Assembly (NCBI GenBank): GCA_002077065.1
Contig: NAJO01000075.1
Coordinates: 1 to 64,000 of the forward strand
Source: Cryoendolithus antarcticus
Taxonomy: Eukaryota; Ascomycota; Dothideomycetes; Cladosporiales; Cladosporiaceae
DNA length: 64,000 nucleotides
Direction of reading: 5' to 3'
A program made the translations under genes and the position numbers. The first letter of the stretch is position 1. Each line of letters begins with the position of its first letter. This document shows, piece after piece, positions 1 to 10,156 of this stretch. The notes under the pieces are model-generated. The model saw nothing but the letters and a program-made list of their open reading frames with translations, had not been told where the DNA came from and searched no databases.

Positions 1-660
1 TCTATAGTAGTCTTTAAAACTATATTATAGCTAAGACTTTCTCTTTCCTTAGTACTAGTACTACTATTAGATATATAGACTTCTTACTATAGTCTTAGCT
101 ATATTAGCGCTATATTCTATATTCTATATAAAGATCTAAGAGTTCTATAGAGATAGTTACTACTCTATAGAAAGCCTTAATAAAACTTACTCCTTAGAGA
201 CTTATAGAACTAGAGAGATACTTTACTACTTCTAGGTTTTAATAGAGCTCTCTACTAGCGTTCTTACTCTAGATTAAATAGAACTAGACTATAATGAGCC
301 TAGATAATTAAGTAAAACTAGTCGCTAGTCTATTAGAAGTTACCCTAAGAGATATACCTAAAACCCCTATAAAATAAAATTCTCCTAGAATACGCGGTTT
401 TTAGTAAGACTCTCTAGTAACGTTTCTAGCTATACCTAGTAATATAATATACTATACTAAGCCTAGAGAGTCTAATGAAAGTAGCTAATACTCGCTAGGG
501 AAGGCTCCTAGGAGAGAAATTGTAAAAACCGCGTATTCTCGGGGTCTTTAGAAAAGTGCGCTAGGTAGAATACGAGGTCTTCCTAAAAACCGCGATATAG
601 AGTTAACGGGGCTACTTCGAAGCGTCCGAAACCGTTTTGTAAAACCGTCTTGTGGAGTTA
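1..660. repeat. RIP-mutated AT-rich repeat island
   Basis: In the first 600 bases I count no CpA and only four TpG dinucleotides, while TpA is extremely common (runs of ctatag, tagta and similar). That is the footprint of repeat-induced point mutation, which turns CpA into TpA on both strands of duplicated DNA in ascomycetes. No open frame survives. CpA and TpG reappear gradually between about 640 and 720, marking the edge. The element it came from, probably a transposon, cannot be recognised. Confidence 0.85.
387..539. repeat. 17-base inverted repeat inside the RIP island
   Basis: The sequence agaatacgcggttttta at 387-403 recurs as its reverse complement at 523-539, separated by 119 bases. 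A shorter related piece (aaaaaccgcg) occurs near 585. CpG-containing words such as this resist RIP, so it could be a fossil of an element end or an internal repeat. Its role is unknown. Confidence 0.6.
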
Positions 661-1681
661 ATCTCGGTACTATAAGAGGAGTAGGAGTATCGCGTCGATG
701 ATCTACGCCTGTTCGGTGCACTTCGAGTGCAGGCCGGCTCGAGTCCGTCGTATAGGCGAACGCGTAGCAAACACCACTAGCGATGCACGCGGGGACGACG
801 ATCGACTGTCTCGACGACGAAAGCTATAGCCGCAGGTGCGCATGTGAGCGTGCGCAAGAGCAAGCGGTTCGGAGTGCACGAAGTGTCTGGTACGAGGCTG
901 CCCGCAGAGCAAGGACGTACAAACACACCCACGGCCTGATGAAGAGATGTGCGTGAGCGAGCGCGAATCGAGTACATGCGTACGGGCTGATCGGTTTGCG
1001 AGCGGTTTGTCGTTGTGACTGTTCAGCTGCTGGCAATCAGCCTGTGACATCGCTCGCTCGCGCTTCTATGATAGCGACACGGGACTGGAACCAGCGTTCA
1101 ATGTGCGGTGGGAGCGAATCGCCACTTTTGATGAACTCCTGAACGAATGGTGTCAAGTCGCGCGCCTCCCATAAAGAGTGCGATATAGATGGGCCTCGTC
1201 TACCAGCTAGCCACCGAAGCTCGGCAAGCTGACATGCATGTTCCAGAGGCACTTCGTAGCTTACATCAGGCCGCATGTCAGAGTCTCGGTACCACAGCTG
1301 TAGGGTCGACTGAGCTAAGCTTCCACAAGCATACTGGTCCCAAGCTCGACGCTGTGCGAAACGACGCTCGCGCCTTCAAGCCTCATGTGCGCAGCGATCC
1401 TTGAGCTATGTCAATCACTCCACGTCTAGCCAGCCTCGTCGTGCGCCACCGTTCCCACCTCCGGTACGACACTGCGGATCTCGGACAGCATTGTAAGTCT
1501 CGGCACAGCAAGTGTGATCAATCACTCTCCTCGACGTCTACAAAAGGTCGCGAGTCTTCTCGAGTTTTCCTGAGCTTCACCTTTCTTTCTCTATCATCCA
1601 TACATCAAGTGAGCATTCCTCGGAGGAGCATACTTACCGCATTCATCTCACGCTATCGAGACCAGCTCTCACCAGTCAGCA
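661..1681. other. No convincing gene; flank of MACPF gene
   Basis: Base composition returns to normal here. A minus-strand frame is open from about 1380 to 1037 without an obvious start codon; its translation (containing WEARDLTPFVQEF) looks somewhat protein-like but I do not recognise it. The last 100 bases are pyrimidine-rich and look like the leader of the downstream gene. Confidence 0.4.
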
Positions 1682-3825
1682 ATGGCCACCGTCGACGTTC
1701 TCGCCGTTCGAACCCTCGGTCTGTTGCCCACGGATTCACACTGGCCAGCGATCATCGCAGCGCTGCGCACCGCAGGCTTCACGGCGACTGTCGCGAATGC
1801 GTTTCACGCCAACTTCGCCCGAAATTGGGAACTAACCCGATCAACAGCTTACAGGATCATTTTCTTGGGATCACATGATTATGCTGCATGGGTGCACAGT
1901 CATCACCGTAACCCCACCGACAATGAGTTGGGACCACTCCTGGCTGCGAAAATGGCAGCTTGGAAGAACGCCAACAAGTGCACCACAACTATCATACGAA
2001 CGAGCTCCGATCACGGCCACGAGATTGGTGCCAGAGTTTCGGTAGATGCTTCCCTAATCGTTGCAGGGCACACATCTGCAGCTCAGGTATTCTATAGGCC
2101 GTTCACAGTCGCCGAAAGTAACGGCGTGGTCGACGATGATCCGAGTGGCGAGCCGCCTGCGGATCCCATCCTCCCTTTCAATTGTCAGGGTCTGTTTGGT
2201 GGTGTGGATGCTACTCAATCCTTTTCCAAAGGCGAGGTCATCCGTTCAAACCTCTTTGAGTTGCGCAGCCTCGAGCCGAAGGATTATCTGCATCAAGAGG
2301 TCCAGTGGGAGGGACAAGGCACCGTGAACAACAACGAAGACCATGTGGCTACGTTCGCAATACCCAGGTATCTTGACTTCGTCTGGGAGACGCGGGTTCA
2401 CGAAGAGACTGTAACCGGTGAGACGAAGAGAGAGTTCCAGTCGAACCTCAGCTCGAACATGGGCTTGGCCGGCTCAATCGATGGGTTCGGATTGGAGATG
2501 AATCACAGCTTTAACGAGACCGATTTCAGCGAGACTTGGAACAAGTACGCATCACTCTATCGATATCATCAGGTCTATACCCTCAAGCTCAACCAGACCG
2601 ATCCGGCTAAGCTGCATCTACACCTCACGGATCATGCTCTGGAGACGTTCGATGTTGGCACTCCGGCCAGCATTGTCGACACATTTGGTACGCACTTCAT
2701 GACGAAGGCTACCTTCGGCGGTCTCAAGCGGTGGTCGTCCACGCTCGACGTTCGCAATACGGATGTGTCGAAGAGCCTCGGCAGGAGTCTAGGTATCAAA
2801 GTCGCTGAGACCTCGCCAGCGCCCGCGGACAGCGCCGACAGCAATGGGCAGGGTGGCGGCAAAGCTCCTGACTCTGGTAGCATCAAGATCAGCGACCAGG
2901 ACTCGCTGACCCAAAAGATTTACAACTCGATGGAGAAGACGACTACCGACGTCGTCGGAGGTACTCCAGGCAGCAGTAGTGACGACTGGACTACGTCGCT
3001 CTACCGCAATCCAGCAGTGATCAACTTCACCCTCAGGAACATCGCAGATCTCGTCTTGAATCCTGACAAAGCCGCAGCCGTTCAGGCGGAGGTGGATGCC
3101 CGGATGAAAGCTGTAATTGTCAAAGTGAGCCACAAGGCTCAGATCATGTTCAACTCGTTCAGCAGTACCGAAGACGATCATGGAAGTGGTGGGCAAATGG
3201 GTAAGATCATCACTCTCCTCCAGTCCTCGCACCCCGTAAAGCGACTCTGAGGCTGACGTGCACAGACATCTCCTGCGCAGGCTTGAACCGCATCGACGGA
3301 TGGTTCAACATCGGCCACTACGCTATGGGCAGCCTTGGCTGGGACACATCTGGCTACCAGGGCCTCATGATCCGAGACATTCCCGACGCCAAAGTCCCTC
3401 TCATTGTCAAGGGACAAGGCACGAACCGGAACTGGGGCATGCGCAGTCCTCACCGCCTCGGCCTCTTCGAACTCTTAGGTCCTGCAGGATACGTGTCCCT
3501 CTCCGATATGTTCATTCGCGAAGAATGGATCGGCGTGGATCGATTCGAAGACCACGGAATGGTTCACCAGGACGAGCTTACTGTCGAAGGTGAGTGGGGC
3601 TCGAAAATTTGGGACGACTCTCACACGGGCTCGAACGACGTCGGCAGCGCATGGCGGGTAGAGGTCGGGGCTTTCGACGATGCCAAGTCCAAGATCATGA
3701 TCGTACCGGACGGTAAGGGTGCTGCATCCTTGTTCAAGTGTTTCAACACGCAAAACACTCCCACTGGCAAACCGAGGAAGTTGGATTTGTCCAAGTGCAA
3801 GATGTTGAAGAATCACTTTCTGTAG
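1682..3825 (+). CDS. MACPF-domain protein with Vps62-like C-terminal half
   Basis: This gene has two exons. Exon 1 runs 1682-3200; the donor is gtaag at 3201; the acceptor is at 3265 (after a gctgac branch site) or at 3280, and both keep frame. The protein is about 690 residues. Residues 335-347 carry the membrane-attack-complex/perforin signature (FGTHF followed by GG after six residues), embedded in a region with the expected spacing. The second exon (motifs such as GYVSLSDMFI and HQDELTVEG) resembles the beta-prism-like Vps62/DUF946 fold seen in fungal and plant proteins. MACPF proteins oligomerise on membranes and may form pores; function ranges from defence to development, so toxicity is not implied. 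I see no clear signal peptide. The ATG at 1682 sits in gcaATGg after a pyrimidine-rich leader. It ends in TAG. Confidence 0.82.
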
Positions 3826-4027
3826 GGTGTGTCGTGCAGATTGTGCACAGCCGACTTGACGGCATTGATGAGTACTTTGGAAGTGGACAGGTACAGCCTG
3901 AACACTGTGATGTGACAATAAGGTAGTGCGGGTGGAACAGGTTTATGCTGGCTAGGGATGTTACGCTGGGTATCTGATGAACGCCTCTAATGAACTGCGA
4001 ACGCCTTCGCTCAATTCAGTCTCGTCA

Positions 4028-5260
4028 TCATAACGGCGAGACTGCTTCCTTCCTGTACCCGTCTGATGACGGTGACGCATGCTTTACGGTACTGAAGTCT
4101 TCCCGAGGCACCAAGCCCAAGTTGCCCGGGTTCTTGTGTCCAGCCTCGAGGTGACGCTTGTAGCTGAGTTCCCGTAGACGACGAGTCTCTTGTGGAGTGA
4201 GGTGAAGCTGTACATGGTCAGCAATTGATCCGTGACGCTGTCTGCAAGCACACATACGTAAATCTCCACGCCCACTGCATGCAGTGTAAGCGCAATCTAC
4301 CCAGCGATGCCGAATGATGCGTTCATGGCAGACATAAGATCCGCGGCTGTACCGTTGAAGTTGACGTGGACAAGAGTAACAGCGCTCATGTCTGCTCCGC
4401 TGATCAGTGTCGAGCACGACGGGTACAGCTTCGTCAATGTCTCCGAGCTATGGAAGATGTCGAGCAGCTTCGCACAATCTTGCACGGTCCAGTAGTCTCC
4501 GGCTGCTGCGAGGACCTGAGCGGCGATGATCGTGATGATGCGAAGGGTGATGATCGAGGCGAACTGTATTGATGTAAGCATGGAGTCTGCAATCGCGAAA
4601 CTTGCGACGACGCACGTAGAACCAAGTGCGCAGCATCCATGCCCTATGCTGATCCATCTGCAGTCTCTTGATGTTGTAATACGCCAGGAACCGTCCGACC
4701 ATGGTCATGATTACCAGCAAGCCGACCCATGCCTGGACTTCGACTCCACCTCCAAAGGCATGGCGTGCAATCATCAGCGCTCCAACATTGGCGACGGTGG
4801 CCAGAAGGATGACGACATAGCCAGTCATGCAGTGGAACAGGATCGCTTTGTATCGGATGACGGGCGTAAATTGCAGAACAACAAGGAGAGAAGCAGCTAT
4901 AAGGCTTTGTCAGTGACCGCTTCGAAAGGGAGAAACATCGGGCCTGGATGACTCACGTATGATGGTATACAGGTGCAGGCGGATCCCGATCTTGTATCTA
5001 TCGAAGGACCGGTAGTAGTAGCATTCGGTTGGTGCTGCGTGATTCGCGCCGGGTGTCGAGGCACAGAAAATGCCGTTCACGTCGAGATACTGGAGGCGTC
5101 CAAGGGCGAAGCCGAAAAGTGCGCCGGCGAAGATGAACCATAGGGTGAAGTTGTAGCCTTTGTTGGAGCCAAAGAAGTTGTGCATTTTAGCGTAACCGCT
5201 CGACTTTTCAGCCGTTTGTGACTTCTCTGACTTCATTGCGGCCTTTTTGCGTCCGAACAT
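4028..5260 (-). CDS. DUF2306 integral membrane protein, interrupted by in-frame TAG
   Basis: Four exons on the minus strand: 5260-4957, 4896-4616, 4563-4258 and 4207-4028, joined by introns of 60, 52 and 50 bases with GT-AG ends and consistent phase (357 codons). The start at 5260 gives MFGRKK. Hydrophobic helices, the HRAWMLRTW motif of exon 2, and LTPQETRRLRELSYKRHLE in the last exon match the fungal DUF2306 membrane family, whose function is unknown. Codon 284 (4299-4297) is TAG where the family has a Trp (ahead of IALTLHAVGVEIY); the reading frame and splice sites downstream remain intact. Either the gene is newly broken, makes a protein lacking its last helix, or is read through. A gene finder may stop at 4297. 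Confidence 0.72.
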
Positions 5261-6404
5261 GTTGGCGATATTGGTACCGAGCGCGAGTCTATGTCGTGCT
5301 TCGAAAGTAACGCGGGAGGACAGATGCGATGGGTTGGCTGGACACTGCCATGGCCAGCGAGACGGTGGGATATATGTCTTTCTCACCGCGACGCAGACTA
5401 TGACATACTGACGTCTCTGCACTATGCTTCATCGCAATAGCCATTGCATGTAGCGTAGCGTGGCGTATCGCGCATCACTGTTGTTTTGGGAGTTATCGCG
5501 AGACTCACACCAGTCGGAAACAGGACGTCCTGGCAGAGCCTCAGATCTGAGACTCGTCGCGATAGCCATCAGATGTAGTTAGCGCAGACCCTCCGGAACG
5601 GCCCATCGCCGCCCGAGTCAGCACTTGGGTCGCTCTCGCCGTGGATACACCGACATGGGTGTAAGAAGTTTGCACTCATTGTTCAACATCCAACGTGCGC
5701 CATGGCTATGCACGCGGGGCTCCAACTTCCGAAAATGGTACTGCAACATCGAAGCGTTGTCGGTTCAAGGCAGTGGGCGACTGGCAAGCGACGTCGCACG
5801 AGCGCGGCCTGCGTTGAAGGATTCCTGCTCCGTCGCGAGTGTAGCGCCACAGACGTGTGGAGACTATTTGCGACTGTACACTCCTTGGCCACTGGTATCA
5901 GGCACAGACTCGCGAAGATCATAGTATCTCTGGCGTGATATTGGAGATATAACTTACTGCTCATGTTGACAGCTTGGCGCTGCTACTTATGGCTGCGTAT
6001 ATCGGCCACGGGATTCGCACTGTGTGTTGTGCATCGTCTCTAGCCGTACGGCTACGAACGCCGATGTCTGCATGTTGTCGTATTTGATGTCAAGACAACA
6101 TTCTTTCCAGAGCCTATGCAACACGCCGAGAATCTCCAATGACCCAGTCGTGTGTGAATGTCGAGCATAGGGCCGGCACATCGTGGTACGAGAGACACAC
6201 TATGGACGCTTCCATCGCATGACTGAACGACACCGCCGCGGACGACATGGGTCTGGCGTGCAGCCAGTGTTCCTGATCAGACCCGCAGGTCTGTAAGGTA
6301 CGCCAGGACGGTATCGCGACATAAGCACTGGCTGCATAGTCAACCCTGCTCCTGGGACTGTAGTCAGGCTTGCCTGTGAGGCTCAGCTGCCGTGACGCGG
6401 TATC
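5261..6404. other. Intergenic, no gene recognised
   Basis: The frames in this 1.1-kb stretch are short and lack coding character or recognisable motifs on either strand. It separates the DUF2306 promoter from the 3' end of the Zn2Cys6 relic. Confidence 0.5.
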
Positions 6405-7982
6405 TCACCCAGTATTCTGATAGGTCTCGATGTCTCTCGGGCTTTCGACGGGTGTGATGGCTCGATCGCTTTGTCTGATACTCGGTCGGTTCAAGCCCCT
6501 GTTGAACACGTTCGCCGAGACGTCGGCCACAAAGTTGACCCATTCGATCATGCTTTCCGCTTGAAAGTAAGTCTCAGCCACGCCCAAGGGTAAGAACATG
6601 GCAATGTGACCATGAGCCCCGGTGACGGGGTCCGCAAACGCAGGCAAGCACTTGCAAAGATTGAAGACCAGGTCCAGCAACCCATCATCTGCCACATCCG
6701 GACGCAGTGCCTCATCAACAGGCGTATTATGCGCATACCGCAGCCGCTGTCGCAGAGATGCCAGCGTGCTGCGAAGGTAGTAAATGCAACACCAGTACTG
6801 CGAATGCAGAAATGCGAATTTCTGATCGAGGAAGACGAAGCCGGTCTGCTATGTGCGATCTTGCACTAGGCTGCAGAATGCATCAAAGTCTTCAATCGAC
6901 ATTTCCATATATGGCGATAGATTCTGCATCCTGAGACCCATGAGTAAGCCTTCGTACCATCTCCGCATCTCTTCGTCCAGGCGCTCGCAATTAGCGCGTA
7001 GCTCTGATGCATTTCCACCGAGTCTGCACTTTGGAGGTCAAGATTATCGTGTCGCTCAAGCAGTCCCGGTATCTGAAGGGCTAGACTCATCCAGTAGACA
7101 GCTGGGCCGAGTGGCACTTTACGTAGGACCGCCTGCCATTCTGGTGTTGCGAAAGGATCGGCTTTCCGGCGGATCAAAGATCTAGAGGGTCCAGCATGTC
7201 GTGAGTTGTACAGCATCAGCATCGATAGTTTCGTGCTCACGGCCCGTGGTCCGCGAGCCAGAAGAATCTGATCAAATCCAGCCAAATGTTGAAACCAGGA
7301 TGAGGCAGCGCCTTGTATGTGGTTGTGGAACTCACACAGTGCCAGAACGCTCACTGCTGCAAGTATGCCGTCATCATTCATCTTGCTCGATACAATCGCT
7401 CGCCTTGCCCCGCGCAACGCCTTTCCAAGCTACACTGTAGAATCCTGTAACAGCCTCTGATCCTCTCGCAAGCTACCGACCTGGACCAAGCTCAGAGCGT
7501 CGAGACTGTCAGTCAGCACAGGGCTGCTTGGGGCTAGCAAGACGACCATGCGCATGTCGTCGAAGCCCTGAGACCGTGAGCTCACATTCTACGGATTGTA
7601 GAGATCGATGAACGTCTCTTGGAATTGCGCCCGATAAGCCGCAGGACTGCTAAGCGTACGAGGCGACAGAGTTCTAGCAGATGTAGCCGGCGAAGTCGGT
7701 GGCGACGTCCTGTCCTTGAACAGAATGACGGAATCTCCAATCGTTGAATCGGTTTCCTGAAAGGTATGCGTGCGTAGGTACTGGATGCCAGCTCGCTCCG
7801 CCGTAGACTCGCTTTGATCCACCCATTCCACGGTGCCCGTAGCCCGTTCGTAGCCCTCACAAAGAACGCCGCGACGCACACGTTTGCGGCATGCCGGCCG
7901 CTCAAGATCGCAACAAACCTTCCTGCAGCGACATGTAAGGCAGCCCGCAGATCGAGCCGGCGTGATTCTGATGTCTTATGCG
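6405..7982 (-). pseudogene. Decayed Zn2Cys6 fungal transcription factor
   Basis: The minus frame starts with a Zn2Cys6 binuclear cluster (GCLTCRCRKVCCDLERPACR, near 7944-7885), and is followed by a fungal-specific transcription-factor domain (patterns such as CEFHNHIQGAASSWFQHLAG and LLARGPRA). It is broken in several ways. A TAA lies just upstream of the cluster, with no ATG between. The fifth zinc-ligand Cys is Arg (CGT for TGT). TAG codons interrupt the frame at 7591-7589, 7432-7430 and 6851-6849. The frame shifts near 7030-7000, between LLERHDNLDLQ and ELRANCERLDEEM. After each lesion the translation continues to look like the family. A 66-base intron could remove the first TAG, but it would also remove family-like sequence. 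Intact homologues would be DNA-binding regulators in the nucleus. Confidence 0.82.
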
Positions 7983-8411
7983 CATGTTCACGGTGAGTGG
8001 AAGAGAAGCGAGGGCGTGATGTGGACCATGTACTCAAGCTGGTGGCCTGGGGTCAAGGTTATCGTCATGATGCTGAACGGGCGCTGTGGTTTCGTACCTG
8101 CATTAGCGCATCATGGCCGATAATGAAATACCCGGTGCACGCCGACTTGTGTTGTTTGTCTCCGAAATGTCGGTAATATCACTGCAGCACGCTGCATATC
8201 ACCGGCAATTATATGGGGCGGTCCACTACTTCATGTGCGTTCTACATTGTCCCTGCAGGCAGTGAACTCATCATTTGTGTCTCCGCGTTTCACCCACGTG
8301 GCCAAACCTAAGTCCACCACAATCGTCACACGAATTCTCGACATCATAAGGACGTATAGGAAAGGATGAAGATAGCAGTGAACATGTCAGTCCAGCTACG
8401 TTGGAAGGGGT
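7983..8411. other. Spacer, no gene recognised
   Basis: This stretch separates the ruined 5' end of the Zn2Cys6 relic from the 3' end of the enoyl-CoA isomerase gene. A lost first exon of the relic could lie at 8100-7985: an ATG-led frame there precedes a possible short intron, but I could not confirm it. Confidence 0.4.
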
Positions 8412-9291
8412 CTACAACTTGTGCTTCTTCTGCCCACTCGCAATCCTCTCAAACTCCTTTTGTGGGATGCCAGCCATGAACCTCTCCAACCCTCCAAATA
8501 CCTCCGCCACACCTTGAGCATCCAGAGCCTCCTTGTCAGGCTTCCGGATGAGCGCTTTGATCTTCGTCATCGAGTCCTGCACCAGGTGGTCGCCGAGTCG
8601 TTCATTGACTTCGTTCAGAACAAGCTCCAAGAACTTGTCACTCTCGCTGGGCTTCGTGTCGAACACCTTGTTCACGAAGCCGCACTGCACGAGCTCATCA
8701 CTTGTGATCCGCTTGCTCATAATCAGAGCTTCGTTTGCTTTCGCGATGCCCATGCGCTTTACGAAGCTGTGGCTCACAAGACCCTCGGTCACCAAACCCA
8801 AGCTGCTGAACGGCGTGAGGATGAAGGCATGAGGAGCTGCATAGATGAAGTCCGAATGCGAGATTATAGCTGCAGATAGGCCTACCGCTGGACCGTTCAG
8901 AGCTGTGACAAGGATCTTGGGGTGCGAGTAAAAGGCTTGGGTTGTGTTGAGGTTGTTGGCCAAGAAGGAAGTAAGCCACTGCTTGTAGGGATCCACGCCG
9001 GGCTGCGCAGCGCGGGAGATGGAGACGTCGGCGCCGCTGGAAGGACATCAGCAGTGCTCGCGGGAAACAATGATTCTCAAATTACACTCACGCGCTGAAG
9101 TATCGCCCCTTCGCAGTCAACACCGTCACGAAGATGTCGTCCCGCAATGCCACTTCGCGCATGAGCTGTGAGAGACGAAAGTAGAGATCCTGGGTCATAG
9201 CATTGAGCTTCTTCTCATTGCTGATCGTGATGATCGCGATCTTGCCGCGATACTCGAGTGTTACTGCCTTCTTGGGGTCGAGGTCCGCCAT
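8412..9291 (-). CDS. Peroxisomal enoyl-CoA hydratase/isomerase (ECI-like)
   Basis: Two exons, 9291-9092 and 9036-8412, with a 55-base intron (gtgagt...ccag), encode 274 residues of the crotonase fold. SAGADVS and LNGPAVGLSAA match the oxyanion-hole regions; TPFSSLGLVTEG is the segment that carries the catalytic Glu in Delta3,Delta2-enoyl-CoA isomerases of the Eci1/PECI group. The protein ends in HKL, a type 1 peroxisomal targeting signal, so it probably shifts double bonds of unsaturated fatty acyl-CoAs during peroxisomal beta-oxidation. The start at 9291 (MADLDPKKAV) is preferred over an upstream in-frame codon because homologues begin here. It diverges from PET100 across 381 bases that hold two CCTCGG boxes. 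A plain hydratase activity cannot be excluded. Confidence 0.88.
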
Positions 9292-9444
9292 GTTGGACGG
9301 CTTGATGTTTATTATCGCGTGCACTGTGGAGAAATTTGGTGTATCGTGAACGAGAAGGATCACAGGATTGATAGAATGAAGAGCCTACTACCTTCCGCCT
9401 GCTAACGTGCAGTCAATGCTAGAATATATCACCGTCACTTGTGG

Positions 9445-9484
9445 CCGAGGGGTGGTGTTTGTAGGATCGAGAACTTAACCTCGG
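9445..9484. promoter_or_regulatory. Pair of CCTCGG fatty-acid response elements
   Basis: CCGAGG at 9445-9450 and CCTCGG at 9479-9484 form an inverted pair about 150-190 bases upstream of the isomerase start. CCTCGG is the known core bound by FarA/FarB (Aspergillus) and CTF1-type (Fusarium) regulators that induce beta-oxidation genes on fatty acids. The match and the position are seen; binding is inferred. Confidence 0.5.
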
Positions 9485-9672
9485 CTCCATTCTAGACTGT
9501 TCGTGAATTCTGGCAGCTTACCCTGCACCTCCGGGCACGACTTCTGCTATTCACTGTCTCATGTCGTTGATGTAAGCGATAGAAGGAGCAAGTCAAGATT
9601 CCACCCAGACATCGATCGCTTTACGGAACGAGCATATTTAGCATCAGTACAAACAACACTGACTTCGACAAT

Positions 9673-10100
9673 ATGGGTGGCCCCAATCTGGAAGTCTTCA
9701 AGGTAGGCTACGTTCGACATGCTGCATAGGATAATGGACTGACGTACAGAAGTTCGGCATGTACATCATGTTCCCTATCGGCATCATGTATTACTTTGGA
9801 ACCAATCTGGAGTCACGCTTCTCCGTACCAGACTTCTGGCCGAAAGAGGGATCTACTCACAAGATTCCGTTCGAGAGGGAAGAGATCACTGAAGAGTTGC
9901 AACGATTGAAGGAACGGCGGCTAGCGGCAAGAGCGCATAGGCTGGCCATCGAATCTCGTGGCGGCAGTACTGAACATTTCGAACATCGCCAAGCAGAAGA
10001 AGCGCAGCCGAAGCCAGACATACTGGCAGCGACCAAGCTTGATGAGCCTGGGAAGAGCGGGCTGGCGAAGGCGAATGGGTGGTCATCGTGGTTCAAATGA
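9673..10100 (+). CDS. PET100: Pet100, cytochrome c oxidase assembly chaperone
   Basis: Exon 1 (9673-9702) encodes only MGGPNLEVFK; a 47-base intron (9703-9749) with gtagg...tacag ends leads to exon 2 (9750-10100), giving 126 residues. The N-terminal block (FGMYIMFPIGIMYYFGTN, then FSVPDFWP and the THKIPFEREEI motif) is diagnostic of Pet100, an inner-membrane-anchored mitochondrial chaperone that acts late in complex IV assembly. One transmembrane segment lies near residues 13-26; the rest is charged and helical. The C-terminal tail (about 50 residues after the arginine-rich helix) is poorly conserved. The very short first exon is easily missed by gene finders, but the start fits homologues exactly. 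Confidence 0.93.
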
Positions 10101-10156
10101 GAGGATCGATGCGAATCACGGGATGCTTTGTCGCGAGCTGGAAGATCGTTGCTGGA

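Noticed and set aside
7524..7591. A 66-base intron that would remove the TAG at 7591 in the Zn2Cys6 gene
   Set aside because: The sequence between the ends translates into family-like residues (DDMRMVVLLAPSSPVL) in the same frame, and the other two stops and the frameshift would remain.
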